From Aselliscus stoliczkanus (taxonomy: Eukaryota > Chordata > Mammalia > Chiroptera > Hipposideridae), in the NCBI GenBank assembly GCA_033961575.1, contig CM066734.1, forward strand, positions 78,033,501 through 78,097,500: a DNA stretch of 64,000 nucleotides, read 5' to 3'. The translations under genes and the position numbers were made by a program. Positions 46,880 to 58,769 of this stretch are shown piece by piece. Position 1 is the stretch's first letter; each line of letters starts with the position of its first letter. The notes beneath the pieces are model-generated. The model was not told the origin of the DNA and searched no databases. It worked only from the letters and a program-made list of their open reading frames with translations.

Positions 46880-47280
46880 CCCAAGTAGACATAATGTCTA
46901 AACCAACTGACATCAGGCAACTTCTGACATTAGCTCCCTACAAAAATGTCAGAGTATGCTCATAAACAGAGTAGCTATGGTGGCAAGGATGGAGAATATT
47001 TGTAGGACTCAGCATGGACTCTCATTTAAGGGTAATCTAGTTAGTGAGCCACAGAGTGTCCTGTTTTCCATCAACAGGGAAAAGTGCTGAGCCCTCAATT
47101 TGACACCATCTCTCAAAAAGTGGCAGTGGCCACTTGATGACAACTTGCTTATATTAATTATTTCCACATGAAAGGGATAGACATTTATCCTGACTGTGAA
47201 TGAGATTCTTTCCATATGAAAGGGATAGTGATTTATCCTGCTTGTGAATGAGATATAGTCAGCATATGGGTTTACTTTTC
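46880..47280 (+). mobile_element. Possible ERVL internal remnant
   Basis: Contains 'GTGCTGAGCCCTCAATTTGAC', 'ACCATCTCTCAAAAAGTGGCAG' and 'AAAGGGATAGACATTTATCC', which resemble the region of ERVL internal sequence just before the 3' LTR. No open pol frame. Followed by an LTR-like end at 47330-47515, which fits this reading. Confidence 0.5.
47161..47254 (+). repeat. 48-bp tandem duplication (two units)
   Basis: Unit 1 starts TTTCCACATGAAAGGGATAG at 47161 and unit 2 starts TTTCCATATGAAAGGGATAG at 47209. Both continue to 'TTATCCTG...TGTGAATGAGAT'. The units differ at a handful of positions, so the duplication is old. Confidence 0.9.
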
Positions 47281-47329
47281 TACCTACAGGTCCTCAGCAC
47301 CACTCTGAGGCTGGCATAGTGTTGCCAGG

Positions 47330-47515
47330 AGCCACCAGAATCCAGTAGAAAAAAAAGTAGAGGATTTTCCCCTAGAATTTGTGAAGGGAGCCTGGCCCTG
47401 ATAACACCTTGATTTTAGACTTGCAGTCTCTACATCTGTGAAGAAAAACTTCCTGTTGTTTTTAGCCACCAAATTTTAGTAATTTGTTCGTGTCGCCCTA
47501 TGTACTAATACAGAC
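47330..47515 (+). mobile_element. ERVL/MaLR-type LTR 3' portion
   Basis: Late-LTR wording: 'CACCTTGATTTTAGACTTGC', 'CATCTGTGAAGAAAAACTTCC', 'TGTTGTTTTTAGCCACCAAA' and an end near 'CTAATACAGA'. Orientation is the same as the internal remnant upstream. Confidence 0.55.
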
Positions 47516-47639
47516 CCATAGAGAGATGCTATTCAAGGATTAGAGGAATCTCCAATGGGTGCTGCATTGTGGTAATAGGTATTAATTGCCATTTTGAGAA
47601 TAGGGGTGAGGGCTGTAGTTTCTCCTACATACCTTACTC

Positions 47640-48620
47640 TTTTAAATTGTCAACAAAAAATCCAAAAGACCCTTCTGACAGGCAAAATAGAGTGTTATTT
47701 ATATATAGTTTACAAGCCAGAGAATGTAACCTCCAGCACATACCAGAAGTACACTCCACCACAGCAGAATTAAGGCAGAGTTTTTAATGACAAAAATTGC
47801 AAGAAGCTGATTTTTAAGGGGATTGGTTGGCAAGGGAGATGAATTGTAAATATTCATTAAACACTTTCTAATTGGTAGGGGAGATGGAATTTTCTAGTCT
47901 CAGGTAAATTAACGGAGCAGTACCAACAGGTAGTATGACAATATACAGTAAACATCCTAGTTCTTTGTAAGGGTTACAAAACAAGATATGGTGAAGGCCC
48001 CAGATACCTTAAGTCTTACAAAAAAAGTTTTTATGACTAAAAAAAAATGTACAGAGAGTGTTGTCACATATGCAAAAATCAGTCTAAACTGCGAAGAAGT
48101 CTGAATATTTGGTCACAAAATTATAATATTATGATATTAAAGTCCCTAGAGGCATAAGACATGCAAAGCAGTTTTGCTGGCATGGTGCTCCAACTCCATT
48201 TTAAGGTGGCTCTGTTTATGTTATTGTTTACAAAATTACCCCAGAAAGAATCCAACCAATATCCTGGGAAACACAGTTCTTGCAACTCAAAGGAATGAAC
48301 TGGGGCACTGCCAGGCAGGATCATAGTGGTATACCACAGCACCAAATCGAAATCCCGTTTCTGTACCGACATGCTCATTTCTCCAGCTGCAGAAAGTGTT
48401 GTTGACTTTGTGCCATAAACTGAGACCTCTCTGAGAACTGTTCTTTGGTTGAAAACCTCCCACTAACCAAGGTGGTTTCTCTCTCCCCAGTGTACATACA
48501 GCATGTATAGAATGACAGTTCCATGTATTGTATCAAGGCTCAAATACATTGCGTCATGGTGGGATAATTGTGAGAAGTCATTTCAGGTCCAGAGCTATCC
48601 ACAAGACAGAGTATTTGAAT
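47640..48620 (-). mobile_element. Probable ERV LTR region, unclassified
   Basis: Less AT-rich block with LTR-like texture ('TAGAGTGTTATTTATATATAG', 'CAGAGTTTTTAATGACAAAA', 'CTCTGAGAACTGTTCTTTGG'). No TG...CA pair or duplication was found. Orientation and extent are guesses. Confidence 0.35.
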
Positions 48621-48744
48621 CATAGTTGAACCTTCCATTATGCCCAATTCTACTTGTTTTTTTTAATAACCTCAAAGGTGTTGACCTTGAGAGTACTGAC
48701 CATTACATTCACAAATGTTTATCTAAGTTTCGGTTTCCCAAGAA

Positions 48745-48930
48745 ATCCAAACTGTTAAAAAAAAAAAAATGAGCTAAATCTGAAGATCCAATAGGCTTTA
48801 TTAAGTTATTCATGAATCAAGCAACATCCTATCAAGCAACTAGAAGCGTGCTCCAGGGAGTTGTACAAAATGGATAGTTTTTATAGAAGGAAGGGTAGGG
48901 TAAGGAACCTATTAACTAAAATCAACTCAG
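48745..48930 (-). mobile_element. Probable ERV1-type LTR fragment
   Basis: 'CCAATAGGCTTTATTAAGTTAT', 'CATGAATCAAGCAACATCC', 'GCTCCAGGGAGTTGTACAAAA' and 'TTTTTATAGAAGGAAGGGT' have the order of a reversed LTR around its polyadenylation signal (TTTATT). The family is not named. Confidence 0.5.
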
Positions 48931-49955
48931 ATGTTTTCTTTTGGCATAACATTATGTATGTCAATCTTTATATCTCTGAAGCATTTCATTTTCATGACTT
49001 CATTGGACAATCTCTCTTGTGTACTTTATAGAAAATAGTACACAATGTTCTGCATCATTGTAATGTTTGCATTTAAGTGGTTAATACATTAGATTATATA
49101 TTTAAACATATGATTCAAAACAATAGACATTTGAAATAAAGACAGTTTATTTCTGAAAGTGTTAAAGTACAATCTTAAAATATATTTGGAAGTGGTTATA
49201 ATGTTTCTCTATTTTTTAAAAAATTTTATAATACAAATATTATTCTTTAATGGAAATGCTGTGTTGTTTTTGGAGCACTAAATACTGAAATACTGGGAGG
49301 AATTCCCCGAAGAGATTATCTGGTTCACTGGAGCTTTAAAATGCAGCCTAATCTCCTGCAAGGATTATTGGTCTCTGGAGTTGTTGAAATGATTTGGAAT
49401 AAAGGATTTAGTGTAAATATTCTCTGCATGTATTCTGATTCACAGTAATAATAATATTGCTTTGTTTTTATATAAAAATTAACTTCGAGTAAAACTTCCA
49501 CATTATCATCTTCAAATAAACTAGTAGAGATAATTATATATGTGGTTTTAGATCAGTTGAAGTTCATATGTCAGTTAAATGATTCAATGTTAGATTACAA
49601 AAAGATGAATAATTGCCTCTATTTAGAGCAAAGAACACCTCATGTTGTTCTGGTTATCAGAAGACCACTGCGTACTCTTCACTCCAGTCACAAGTAGGTG
49701 ATTGTTACCAAGTCCATGTCCTCACAGAGTTGAAGAACATAGGTTATCAAATAGATGAACTTACAGCGAGTTCTAACTACTTGCTGAAAATATAATTGAA
49801 TTAAACTATTTAATGCCTTATGATCTCAATTTTTTATTTATATATTAGGAATAGTAGAGTTCATTATGAATATTAAAGATGATAATATGTTTAATATAAT
49901 CAGTATAATATCTAGCAAACATACAGATATTGAAGCCATTTTATATTTTGTTTCT
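48931..49955. other. No gene; AT-rich, nothing recognised
   Basis: No repeat or coding signal recognised. Confidence 0.45.
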
Positions 49956-49959
49956 CAGG

Positions 49960-50475
49960 CTGTTATGCAGTAACAGACAACTAAGTGTATCCAACAGGAA
50001 GGGATCCTCCACCTGGCACTGGCAGAACCCAGCACTAAACACCAAGAATAGCAGTGGAGAAATATTGACTATTTAATTATGAATAGTGCCACCCAGGAGA
50101 ACAGGGTGCTAAAGCTCAAAAGCCCAAACTCCCCAATGGCATGTAGGTTACAGATTATACAGGGTCAAGTCACAAGACACTGTGAGTTAAAGGGTTCAGG
50201 GTTATCCTGAGAGCCAATTGGTTAGAGATGAGGTGAGAGTAATAAATCATTTCTTGAGGAGAGTACTGGGGTCTGTTCCTGTGTCCCTTTGTATGGTTTC
50301 ATGGGAAAGTAGCCAATGGGTCATTCCGTCTTAGGGCTCAAGACTTGAAACTTAGGTCAAGATTTCATCTTTAGCCTATCAGAGGTCTGGACCTTGTGAT
50401 TATTCTTAAGGTCTGGGCTACTGTCTTCTTCTGCTTCAGGGGCTGCTAGTTGTCCAGGGGAAAGGCCACATCTTT
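49960..50475 (-). mobile_element. Probable ERV LTR, unclassified
   Basis: A block of more even base composition bounded by AT-rich DNA. It contains 'CCCAGCACTAAACACCAAGAA', 'AGCCAATTGGTTAGAGATGAG' and 'GTAATAAATCATTTC', and resembles a reversed LTR U3. No target duplication seen. Confidence 0.35.
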
Positions 50476-50479
50476 GAGG

Positions 50480-50541
<62 letters not shown>
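50480..50541 (+). repeat. (GATA)n microsatellite
   Basis: About fifteen uninterrupted GATA units. Confidence 0.98.
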
Positions 50542-50542
<1 letters not shown>

Positions 50543-51832
50543 TTAAGGCTACATTTAACAAAATTTATTAGGGCCTCAGTTTCATAAGTTATTGAAAGCC
50601 TTGATGACATGTTATGCTTATAAAGTTATAAAAATGTTTAAGAAAGGAATTCAGAGTAATGCAAAACATTTAAGCCCATATTTATATTTTCCAAGAGATA
50701 AATTAAACTTATTCAAAAATATGCTTTTTGTAAAAATGTATTAAAAATGCTCTTTCCATGAGAAGTAATTTTATAGCAGAGAACTGTGACAAACATGCAG
50801 CTATGTAGAGAAAGTGTAAAATGATGAAAAATTTAGGTTACTTTTTGTTCAAGATGGAATCAGAAGCAATACACTTAAAATGCCTCTTGGCTATGGAGTA
50901 TGACAAACTGTTTTTTTCCCCTGAATCAATTTTAATATACGTAGTATATATATGAGAGACAGTGCATACTGCTGATACTCATCTTCATTGTGACCTTTAA
51001 AAATCTTAAGTTTTATTTTATTTAGAACAATTCATGGCATCTATAAATATCCCACTTTGCATTAAAATAAACTTTAGTGCTATGCAGTTTTATTTTATAT
51101 TTACTTTCTAACTATTGCTGTATGATTGAAGCTTCTATAGTAGCTATTTTCAACTTATGATATGTAATATAACAAAATATTATTTTCCTTTACCAACTCT
51201 AACTGAATTGGGCAAAGGAAAGAAGAAACATACTCATACTATGAAAATATCATTTTAGCAATTTCTCTGAAGTCAGGTGGAATGAATCTGCCAAATGAAA
51301 GAATGTGAGCCACAGCTGGTGCCCCAAAATTGATCTATTTAGTAGAACATATCTGTTTAATCTTTCATGATGGATCATGACACAAAAAGCATCTTGACAT
51401 GAACTGAACTTGACATTTGCCAAATTAATTTCTCATTTTTCTCTCCAGAAACAAGAAATGTTTTTCATTTGAAGCATATTCGTATATATATCAACATTTA
51501 TATAATTACATAACATATGGCAAATGATAAAGGGTCTATGGGATATTGTATTCAAAATGAATACTCATTCCAATAGGACTTAACCAGTCAATTCTAGCTA
51601 AGTATCAGTATATGTGATTCCAGCAAAATACTTGGTTTAAAATATATTTGTTGCTCTTATTCTTTATTTTTTGAAGTCCTGATCAGTGGGTTGATTTGTA
51701 CAATTTTTATCAATGCTCACAAGAATTTCCATATTAAATAAAAGTATAAAGGTAGGTAATTAGAAATTATAGTAATAATTGAAAATACCTTTGGGAAATT
51801 TTCTTTTTTACAAAATAAAACATATACCACTG
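50542..51832. other. No gene; AT-rich, nothing recognised
   Basis: No repeat or coding signal recognised. Confidence 0.45.
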
Positions 51833-51848
51833 CATAGTTTGTCTTTTT

Positions 51849-51951
51849 TTTTTTTTGAGGGTAGTGTCACTGGCCCTCATACGTGGGACCAAGCCGGGGC
51901 CGCTGGCTTCCCAGGCCAGCGCGCTTAACCACTGTGCCACTCAGCCGGCCC
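51849..51951 (-). mobile_element. tRNA-derived SINE, family A
   Basis: Antisense, full length, head CACTCAGCCGGCCCC. A perfect 16-bp duplication, CATAGTTTGTCTTTTT, lies at 51833-51848 and 51952-51967. Confidence 0.96.
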
Positions 51952-51967
51952 CATAGTTTGTCTTTTT

Positions 51968-52867
51968 AAGGAAGGTAATATAAAAAAGCTGGTGGTTTAA
52001 AAATATAATTTTAATCATTATAAAGATTAAAGGTTAGAAAGAAGTAAGTCTGGAAGCAGACAAATTGGGGAAAAATGCTATTTGAAGAAGCCAGTAACAG
52101 TTGATTACACAAGTGTGTTGCAGTTGATAGAAAGCAATTTATAGATTTAAGAGTATGAAAGTTTTGAGAAAAGATAATGTGTTAAGATTTGGACATGCTG
52201 GTTTTCAGATGGCTAGATTTGAATTACTAAGCTTAAAAAGCCATTGTGTTAAGTTGGTATAAATAGCTAAGGAAAAAGTGAAAAGTCTAAGACTTAAGTC
52301 CACGGTTTTAGTCACTGAGCATACATGAGATCCCATACAAAGAAAGAGCCATCTCCTCTTTTATGCTGGGTGAATTCTTTCCTCAGCTTTTTCATTAGTC
52401 GTTAAACAGCTATCCAGAACTTGCAACTCAACATACATGGACTAATCAGCACTCTTTAGCATCATATTGGGTATCTGATATTCTGATATAATTAAACAAA
52501 AGGAAATAAATAAGTGCCATCCCCAAAATAAATTGCTTCAAGTGACTATACTTGAGAGTACTCTGTCTTACAAAAAAAATGAATGAAGTCTCCTATACAA
52601 TATCTTATGAATTTTTTTCTTAATAACATACAATTACCCTGATTTCAAAATATGTAAGTCAAAGGAATTTTATTTGTCCATATCAAAATATCTCAGTTCT
52701 GTTTCTGACAATACATAAGTAGTTTATATCACCAAGCTCTAGAAAGCACTTATAAACTAAGGGGGATATTTTATTTGTAAGCATCTGTGAGAAAAGAAAA
52801 AAAAAATCAGGCATAAATTAAGGAGAAACACCATAAAAGAAGAAAATTGAACATGAGATTGCATATA
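51968..52867. other. No gene; AT-rich, nothing recognised
   Basis: No repeat or coding signal recognised. Confidence 0.45.
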
Positions 52868-52907
52868 TTTTTTTTGAATTAGTGTTTTGGATTTCTTTGG
52901 ATAAATA

Positions 52908-54171
52908 TTGGGTCTTTGGAAAAGTCATGACACATGTTTGCAACACATGGCACTAGTTCATTTTTGGAAGTCTTAGAGTCATTCACATCTGTTATTGCTG
53001 TCCTTTGACAGCTGACAGTTCTTGCTTCATTCTAAAAAAAAATTGAGCAATTTGGTTGAGTTTTGGAGATTTTACAACAAGTTGAATATGGAAGACCAAA
53101 CTGTGCATTTTTGCCATATTTTACTGTTTTACTTTCATAAATGGAAGAACGCATGTCAAGCTCATGAAAAGTTGCATAAAGTTTACGGTGGCAATGCACT
53201 ACAAAAACGTCAGTGCTAAGGATGGTTCACGGAATTCCGTACTGGTGATTTTGATCTCAACGAAACTCCTTGTTCAGGTAGGCCCACTGAGGTTGATGAT
53301 GACAAAATAAAGGCACTGGTTGAGTCAAACCCACATTATACAAGAGATTGCAGAAATATTGAACATCCATCATTCCAGCATTCACAACCACCTGAAGAAG
53401 CTGGAATATGTAAGCAAGCTCGATATTTGGGCCCTGCATGAACTCAAAGAAGTTCATTTGAGGGTGCATATAAACGTCTGCAAGATGCTCATTAAACATG
53501 AGGAAAACGATCCTTTTTTAAAGCGACTGATAACTGGTGATGAGAAGTGGATTGTTTACAACAATGTGGTGTGAAAACAGTCTTGGTCCCAACATGATTT
53601 GCCTCAAATTGCATCGAAAGAAGACATTAATCAGAGGAAGGTTATGCTCTCAGTGTGGCGGGATTTTAGAGGTGTCAGGTTTTTCGAGCTACTACCGGGG
53701 AACCAAACAATCAATTTGAATGTGTGCTGTGGGCAATTGGACAGTTTGAACAAATCCATCATCCAGAAACTTCCAGAGCTTGTTAATTGTAAAGGAGTTG
53801 TGTTCCATCACAACAATGCGAGACCACATACAAGTTAATCACCCATCAAAAATTATTGGAGCTTGGATGGAATGTGTTGCCACACCCACCATACCCTCTG
53901 ACCTTGCACTGTCAGACTTTCATTTGTTTTGCTCTCTTCAAAACTCCTTGTGTGGTTTAAAGTTCAGTTCAGATGAGGCTGTAAATCAGCACCTTTTCAC
54001 AAATAAAGAAAGGTCCTTCTATGAACGAGGAATTATGAAAGTCACTGAAAGATCACAAAAAGTTATCAAACAAAACGGGCAATATATCATATATTGATCT
54101 TTGTTTTTATATAAATAAATGACCTTTGAAAAACATTGATAAAATACGTCTTGACTTTTCCAAAGACCCAA
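52908..54171 (+). mobile_element. Mariner DNA transposon, near full length, inside L1
   Basis: A 1,264-bp element. The 16-bp ends TTGGGTCTTTGGAAAA are perfectly inverted. TA is duplicated at 52906-52907 and 54172-54173. Same family as the copy at 20938-22236 (shared ends apart from a few bases, shared protein). Its position inside an L1 whose sequence rejoins cleanly gives an exact boundary. Confidence 0.97.
53088..54095 (+). pseudogene. Mariner transposase, broken by stops and frameshifts
   Basis: DD34D transposase remnant. N-terminal piece from 53088 ('NALQKRQC' then a stop where the sister copy has Gln). Next 'SGRPTEVDDD', 'HHSSIHNHLKKLE' (helix-turn-helix) and 'WALHELKEVHL' (WVPHEL region). 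The first catalytic Asp is kept in 'TGDEKWIVYNN', and a stop follows. 'VFHHNNARPHTS' has Asn in place of the second Asp. The third lies in 'LALSDFHLF'. It ends 'KNGQYI'-like near 54095. Inactive. Confidence 0.92.
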
Positions 54172-54959
54172 TACCTAGGGGTTGAATTGGGTCATAAAGT
54201 AGTCATATATTTAATATTTTGAACAACCACCATACTGTTTTCCATAGTGGCTGCACCAATTTGCAAATCCCACCAGCAGTGAAAAAGGGTTCCCTTTGCT
54301 CCATATCTTTGCCAATGCTTGTTGTTTGTTGATTTATTGATTATGGCTTTCTGACAGGAGTGAGGTGATATCCCATTGTGATTTTCATTTTCATTTCTCT
54401 GATGTTCATTACAGCATTATTCACAATAGCCAAGATATGGAAAAAGCTGAAATGCCCATCATTAGATGATTGGTTAAAGAAATTGTGGTACATTTATACA
54501 ATGGAGTGTTACTCTGCCATAAAAAAGAATAAAATCTTAACCATTTGCAATAATATGGAGGGACCTACAGGATATTATGCTAAGTGAAATAAGTCATATT
54601 GAGAAAGATAAATATCATGTACTCTCATTTATATGTGAAACCTAAAAAACAGAATAATAAACAAACAAAACAAAAATATGCTCATAGATACAGAGAACAA
54701 ACTGATGGTTGCTAGATGGGAGGGGGATTGGGAGGATAGGTGAGAAAGGTGAAGGGATGAGGAAATATAAATTAGTTACAAAATAGTTACAGGGATATGA
54801 AATATAATATGGGGAATAGAATCAATAATGTTGTGAAAACTGTGTATCACAGTGTCAGATGGGTACTGGACCAATTTAGGGGATCACTTCTTAAATTATA
54901 TAAATGCCTAACCACTTCTCTGTACACTTGAAATTAATATAAATATTAAATGTGAATTA

Positions 54960-54995
54960 TTTATATATATGTATATATATATATTATATAGATAT
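54960..54995. repeat. Short TA-rich repeat
   Basis: (TATA)n-like patch between two repeat units of the L1 3' UTR. Confidence 0.7.
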
Positions 54996-55810
54996 ATTCA
55001 TGTGATTCAAAGTATAGCATAGGAAATATAGTCAGTCATATTGTAATAGCTATGTATGTCATAAGATGGGTAGTAGACTAGTTGGGGTTACCACTTTGTG
55101 CGGGGTGTAAATGTCTAATCATTATGTATTTTGTGGACCAGAGACTAATAAAAAATAAATTAAAAATAAAAATAGAAAATAACTGAGATTGTATATATGA
55201 TTACTCTTTCTTGAAAGTGCTTCCTCAACCACAGGTATCAGAGAATGGAGCTTGGAAATCAAGCTGTAGTTTTCTTGCAACAGTAACAAGATACTGCAGT
55301 TGGGGGTTCCCAGTGGTACTAAAAGATGAAATTTACATACAGGACAGAGCTGCAGATATTGAAGTCCAAATACTTATATAAACTCCTCTCAAATCTTGGC
55401 TGACCTCACAAAATATACATGTATAGGGGAGAATTCAAGGAACTAGTGGAACGTGACACTTTGAACTGAGTGACGATATCAGCTGCTGTCTACTACTGTA
55501 AAAATCGATTTTGCAGTTTAAGTCTGGCCAAGACGACATCTTATTACAACAAAATCCACACATTTCAGGGAAAGATAATCAACTATATTTATATTTACAG
55601 TATCATGGCTATCTTTTTAAAACTAATAAGCTTGTACAAAATAGAAAAGGGAAGTACAACTTAATAGAAACAACTAGCTATAACTCAGGTTAGAATTACC
55701 AGACAAGGGCATTAGACTAATTATGAAACCGAAATTCAACTACTTAAAGGTAAATACGTCATAATTAATGAATGTATGTAAAATATTTCCAGAGAAAAAA
55801 ACAAATATAG

Positions 55811-55824
55811 GAGAGAGAGAGAGA

Positions 55825-55876
<52 letters not shown>
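55811..55876 (+). repeat. (GA)n microsatellite
   Basis: About 33 GA units with one GGT interruption. Confidence 0.98.
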
Positions 55877-55880
<4 letters not shown>

Positions 55881-56901
55881 TAAAACAGAAAAGTACAATA
55901 ACTATAATGATAAATTTATTGAATAGGCTTACCAGCAGATTGGAGGTGGCAGATGACAGGATTGGTGAGCTTGACTATATAAATTTTCTTCAGAGAACAT
56001 AATTGAAAAAATATGTAGGTAATTATAGTGACATGTGAGACAATATAAAACTATCTAACACATATACATACATATATAAAATTAAGGTCCCAAAGGGACG
56101 ACAGTAAGAAATGGGATAAAATATTTTATGAAATATTGATTGAATCTTTCCTAAAATCTGTTTTCAAAGAAATTAGTTTACAGATACACGAATCTCAACC
56201 CAATTCAAGAAGGAATACACCAACCAAAAAATACACCTAAGCTTATCACACTGAAACTGTTGAAAATCAAACAAAAGAAACAAAAAATAATTAAAATGCT
56301 GTGTAATGCCAGAAAGCAGAGAAAAAACAAAAGAAAAACATATTACCTACAGGGAATAAAATACTAATGAAACTGAGTAATAAAAACTATAAGTCAATGG
56401 AATGAAATATTAAAACGCTGACTTAATTATAAGAATATTCAACCCAGTATTTTATATCCAGAAAAATTATTTTCAACTATAAGGCCAAAATAAAAACATT
56501 TTCATAAAACTCTTAACTGTAATAATTTATTACCAACAGATCTGTATAGTTTCAGATGAGCCAAAAGAAATTTTGAGGATAAAGAAAAGTAACATCAGGT
56601 GGTAACTCAGATCTTCTGGAAGAAATGAAGAGCAATAAACATGGGAATTTAAAAATCATTACACTGTATTGTGTTTTTAATATATGTGAATATAATATAT
56701 GTGGCCATAACTATACAAAGGACAGAGTAATAAATTGAAATGTACTATTAAAATGTTCTTACATTTTATGTGAGATAGTAAAATATTAACTCTAAGAAAA
56801 CTTGATAGATTAATGATGCATATTATAATACCTAAATCAAACACTGAAAATATAATAAATAATCATAGCTTTCAATATAGTAATTAAAATGCATTACTAT
56901 T

Positions 56902-57068
56902 GGGCTGGCCGAGTGGCTCAGTTGCTTAAGAGCTCGCTCAAGAGTGTGAGCTGAGCTCTGAGCAACAGCTGTTCGAGGCCAGCCCGAGCTGAGTTGCCGT
57001 TGAGCTGCCAACAGGTGGCAGGATGGCTCAGCTAAAAAAAAGAAAACAACAACAACAACAAAAAAAAT
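56902..57068 (+). mobile_element. tRNA-derived SINE, family B (best sense copy)
   Basis: Head GGGCTGGCCGAGTGGCTC, box A TGGCTCAGTTGCTTAAGAG, GAGCTGAGCTCTGAGCAACA, box B GTTCGAGGCC, then CCGAGCTGAGTTGCCGTTGA, CCAACAGGTGGCAGGATGGC and an A-tail with (AAC)n. A perfect 16-bp duplication, AAAATGCATTACTATT, lies at 56886-56901 and 57069-57084. There is no AATAAA or TCTTT signal, so the tail type differs from the long SINE at 60778. Confidence 0.96.
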
Positions 57069-57241
57069 AAAATGCATTACTATTTTTTAGTAATCAGGAA
57101 GAAAAAAAGAAAAGGGAGCCTAGGGACAAAAGAGTAGGAAAAATGGAAAACGTAAATAAAGTGTTAAATCTAAAACCAAATATAACAATAATTACATTAT
57201 CTTGAAATGGATTACACTTTCCAAATGAAAATATGGAACTA

Positions 57242-57893
57242 TGGTCACACAGCAGTCTAGCTGTCTGCCCCCATGCACCTTCCCATAACAACAGATCCTC
57301 ATAGAGACAGTACTTCAATACCATGCCTACTCTATCTTCCTGTTTGGCCCCAGAAGATGGCTGGTTAGTCAAAGACGGATATGACCCTGGCTGCAGATAG
57401 GGCAACCCAAGCCAGACATAGTTGCAGGGGTGCCATAGGAGATACCACAGAGTTTAGGAAAATGGGCAAATACCCCTTGTCTCAGGTGCTGACAGCTTGC
57501 CTGTGAAATGACCCTAAAAAGGTGATAACATCTGTCCTCCATGTAATCCTATCAGTGAGTCTGGGCATGAGAGGTTTCTGTCCCTTAGGAGGTGCACATT
57601 GAACATATCATGGGACTTTTGGTAAAGGCCGCCTGCAGGCCATGGGGTGGTTTGACTCAGAGCTAAGTTCTCTGGTATGATGTGTGAGACTCACAGACCA
57701 GGGCTACTCCCTTGTGTGTATCCCAATAAAAGCCGCAATCAAGCCCTATTCGGGACTCTTTGTCCTAGAGGCACTGAGTCCCCTGGCTAGCACTGCTTTT
57801 GAACTATGCTTTGTCCCTTGTCTATATTTTCCTGTTTCTCAACCCCTGCCATCCCTTCCAAATGCCCAGGGCTCTGTCGTGCGGGACGCAACA
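57242..57893 (+). mobile_element. Class II ERV solo LTR
   Basis: 652 bp, TGGTCACACA...GACGCAACA. Landmarks shared with 59302-59956: 'CCCCATGCACCTTCC', 'TGACAGC(C)TGCCT(G)TGAAATGACC', 'GTGTGAGACTCACAGACC' and an AATAAA polyadenylation signal at 57726. 'GAGTCCCCTGGC' follows downstream. The flanks GAACTA and TAGAACCTA are only a rough duplication. No internal ERV sequence adjoins. Confidence 0.88.
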
Positions 57894-58069
57894 TAGAACC
57901 TATGTTGGGGAAACATGGCTTGTCGATTCTGTTTGGTGTATGCTTGATGTTAGGTGTGTATTTGATTATTGACCAAAATATCTTTTATTCTTATTATGAC
58001 TGTCATGACATGTCATGACTGTTAATGAACATTAGCATTGGTAACTGCTCAGAGACTATTTTTGTTTTT

Positions 58070-58176
58070 TGTTTTTAATTAAAATTTATTGGGGTGACAT
58101 GGTTAGTAAAATCACACAGGTTCAAGTGTGCAGTTCTGTAATACATCATCTATATATCACATTGTGAGTTTTATTC
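58070..58176 (-). mobile_element. L1 3' end fragment, antisense
   Basis: 'TTAAAATTTATTGGGGTGACA', 'GGTTAGTAAAATCACACAGG' and 'TACATCATCTATATATCACA'. Same L1 end as at 12984, strongly 5'-truncated. Confidence 0.85.
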
Positions 58177-58769
58177 TTGATCTTTGAATTTTGTAGCTTG
58201 AGAAAATTACTCACAGATTCAGCCTTTACCAATCTTAGATTGTCAGTGATGTTAGGAGTTTTTACATTTTTTTCTGTTATATCTTTATGTTTCAGTAAGA
58301 ATTTGAAATAAATTGCAATAGAACTAGTTCTATATATATACTATTTTGATCCAATATTCCAGCTGTTATAATTAATTTAATTTTTTATAACATATAATTA
58401 GTATATTTTTATTTTATTAAAGACACATGGTATCCTACCAAATACTTTAAATTTCATTGAAATGATTTTAAGATGATTTTCTCTAAATTTAGATTGTAAA
58501 ATTCTGAATTTTGTATTAATAAATGTAAATTATTTAGCCCACATTTAGGTGCCATTATACTACTTTTGCTTTCCACTTATGTTATATAATTTTAATGTAA
58601 TTTACAGTTATTTGAAGAGGGATTAATCAGGCAGAAGTGTAGAAATTCACTCAGAATATCTAGTCTCCTAAATTTTATCTGAAGTATTCCAAAATTTCCT
58701 TATGGATCTGAAGTCAGATTACATATCAATGAAGACATGTTGGAATAATGTTTAAATACATACACTCCA
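58177..58769. other. No gene; AT-rich, nothing recognised
   Basis: No repeat or coding signal recognised. Confidence 0.45.

Larger units (their letters stand above)
52868..55165 (+). mobile_element. L1 3' region, split by a mariner
   Basis: The L1 text 'GTGTTTTGGATTTCTTTGGAT' ends at 52907 and resumes at 54174 with 'CCTAGGGGTTGAATTGGGTC'. It then continues through 'ACCACCATACTGTTTTCC', 'GGTGATATCCCATTGTGA', 'CAGCATTATTCACAATAGCC' and 'ATTATGCTAAGTGAAATAAG' into the repeated 3' UTR units seen in the other L1s. It is 5'-truncated, with no ORF2 domain left apart from short late pieces. Confidence 0.9.
55185..57235 (+). mobile_element. Old L1/HAL1-like ORF1 region
   Basis: Decayed, AT-rich sense-strand sequence with ORF1-type wording: 'CCAGACAAGGGCATTAGAC', 'CAGCAGATTGGAGGTGGCAG', 'ATACACCTAAGCTTATCACAC', 'ACATATTACCTACAGGGAAT' and 'CAACCCAGTATTTTATATCCAG'. 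No open frame. It could belong to L1ME or to HAL1, and cannot be settled by eye. It contains a GA repeat and a family B SINE. Confidence 0.6.
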
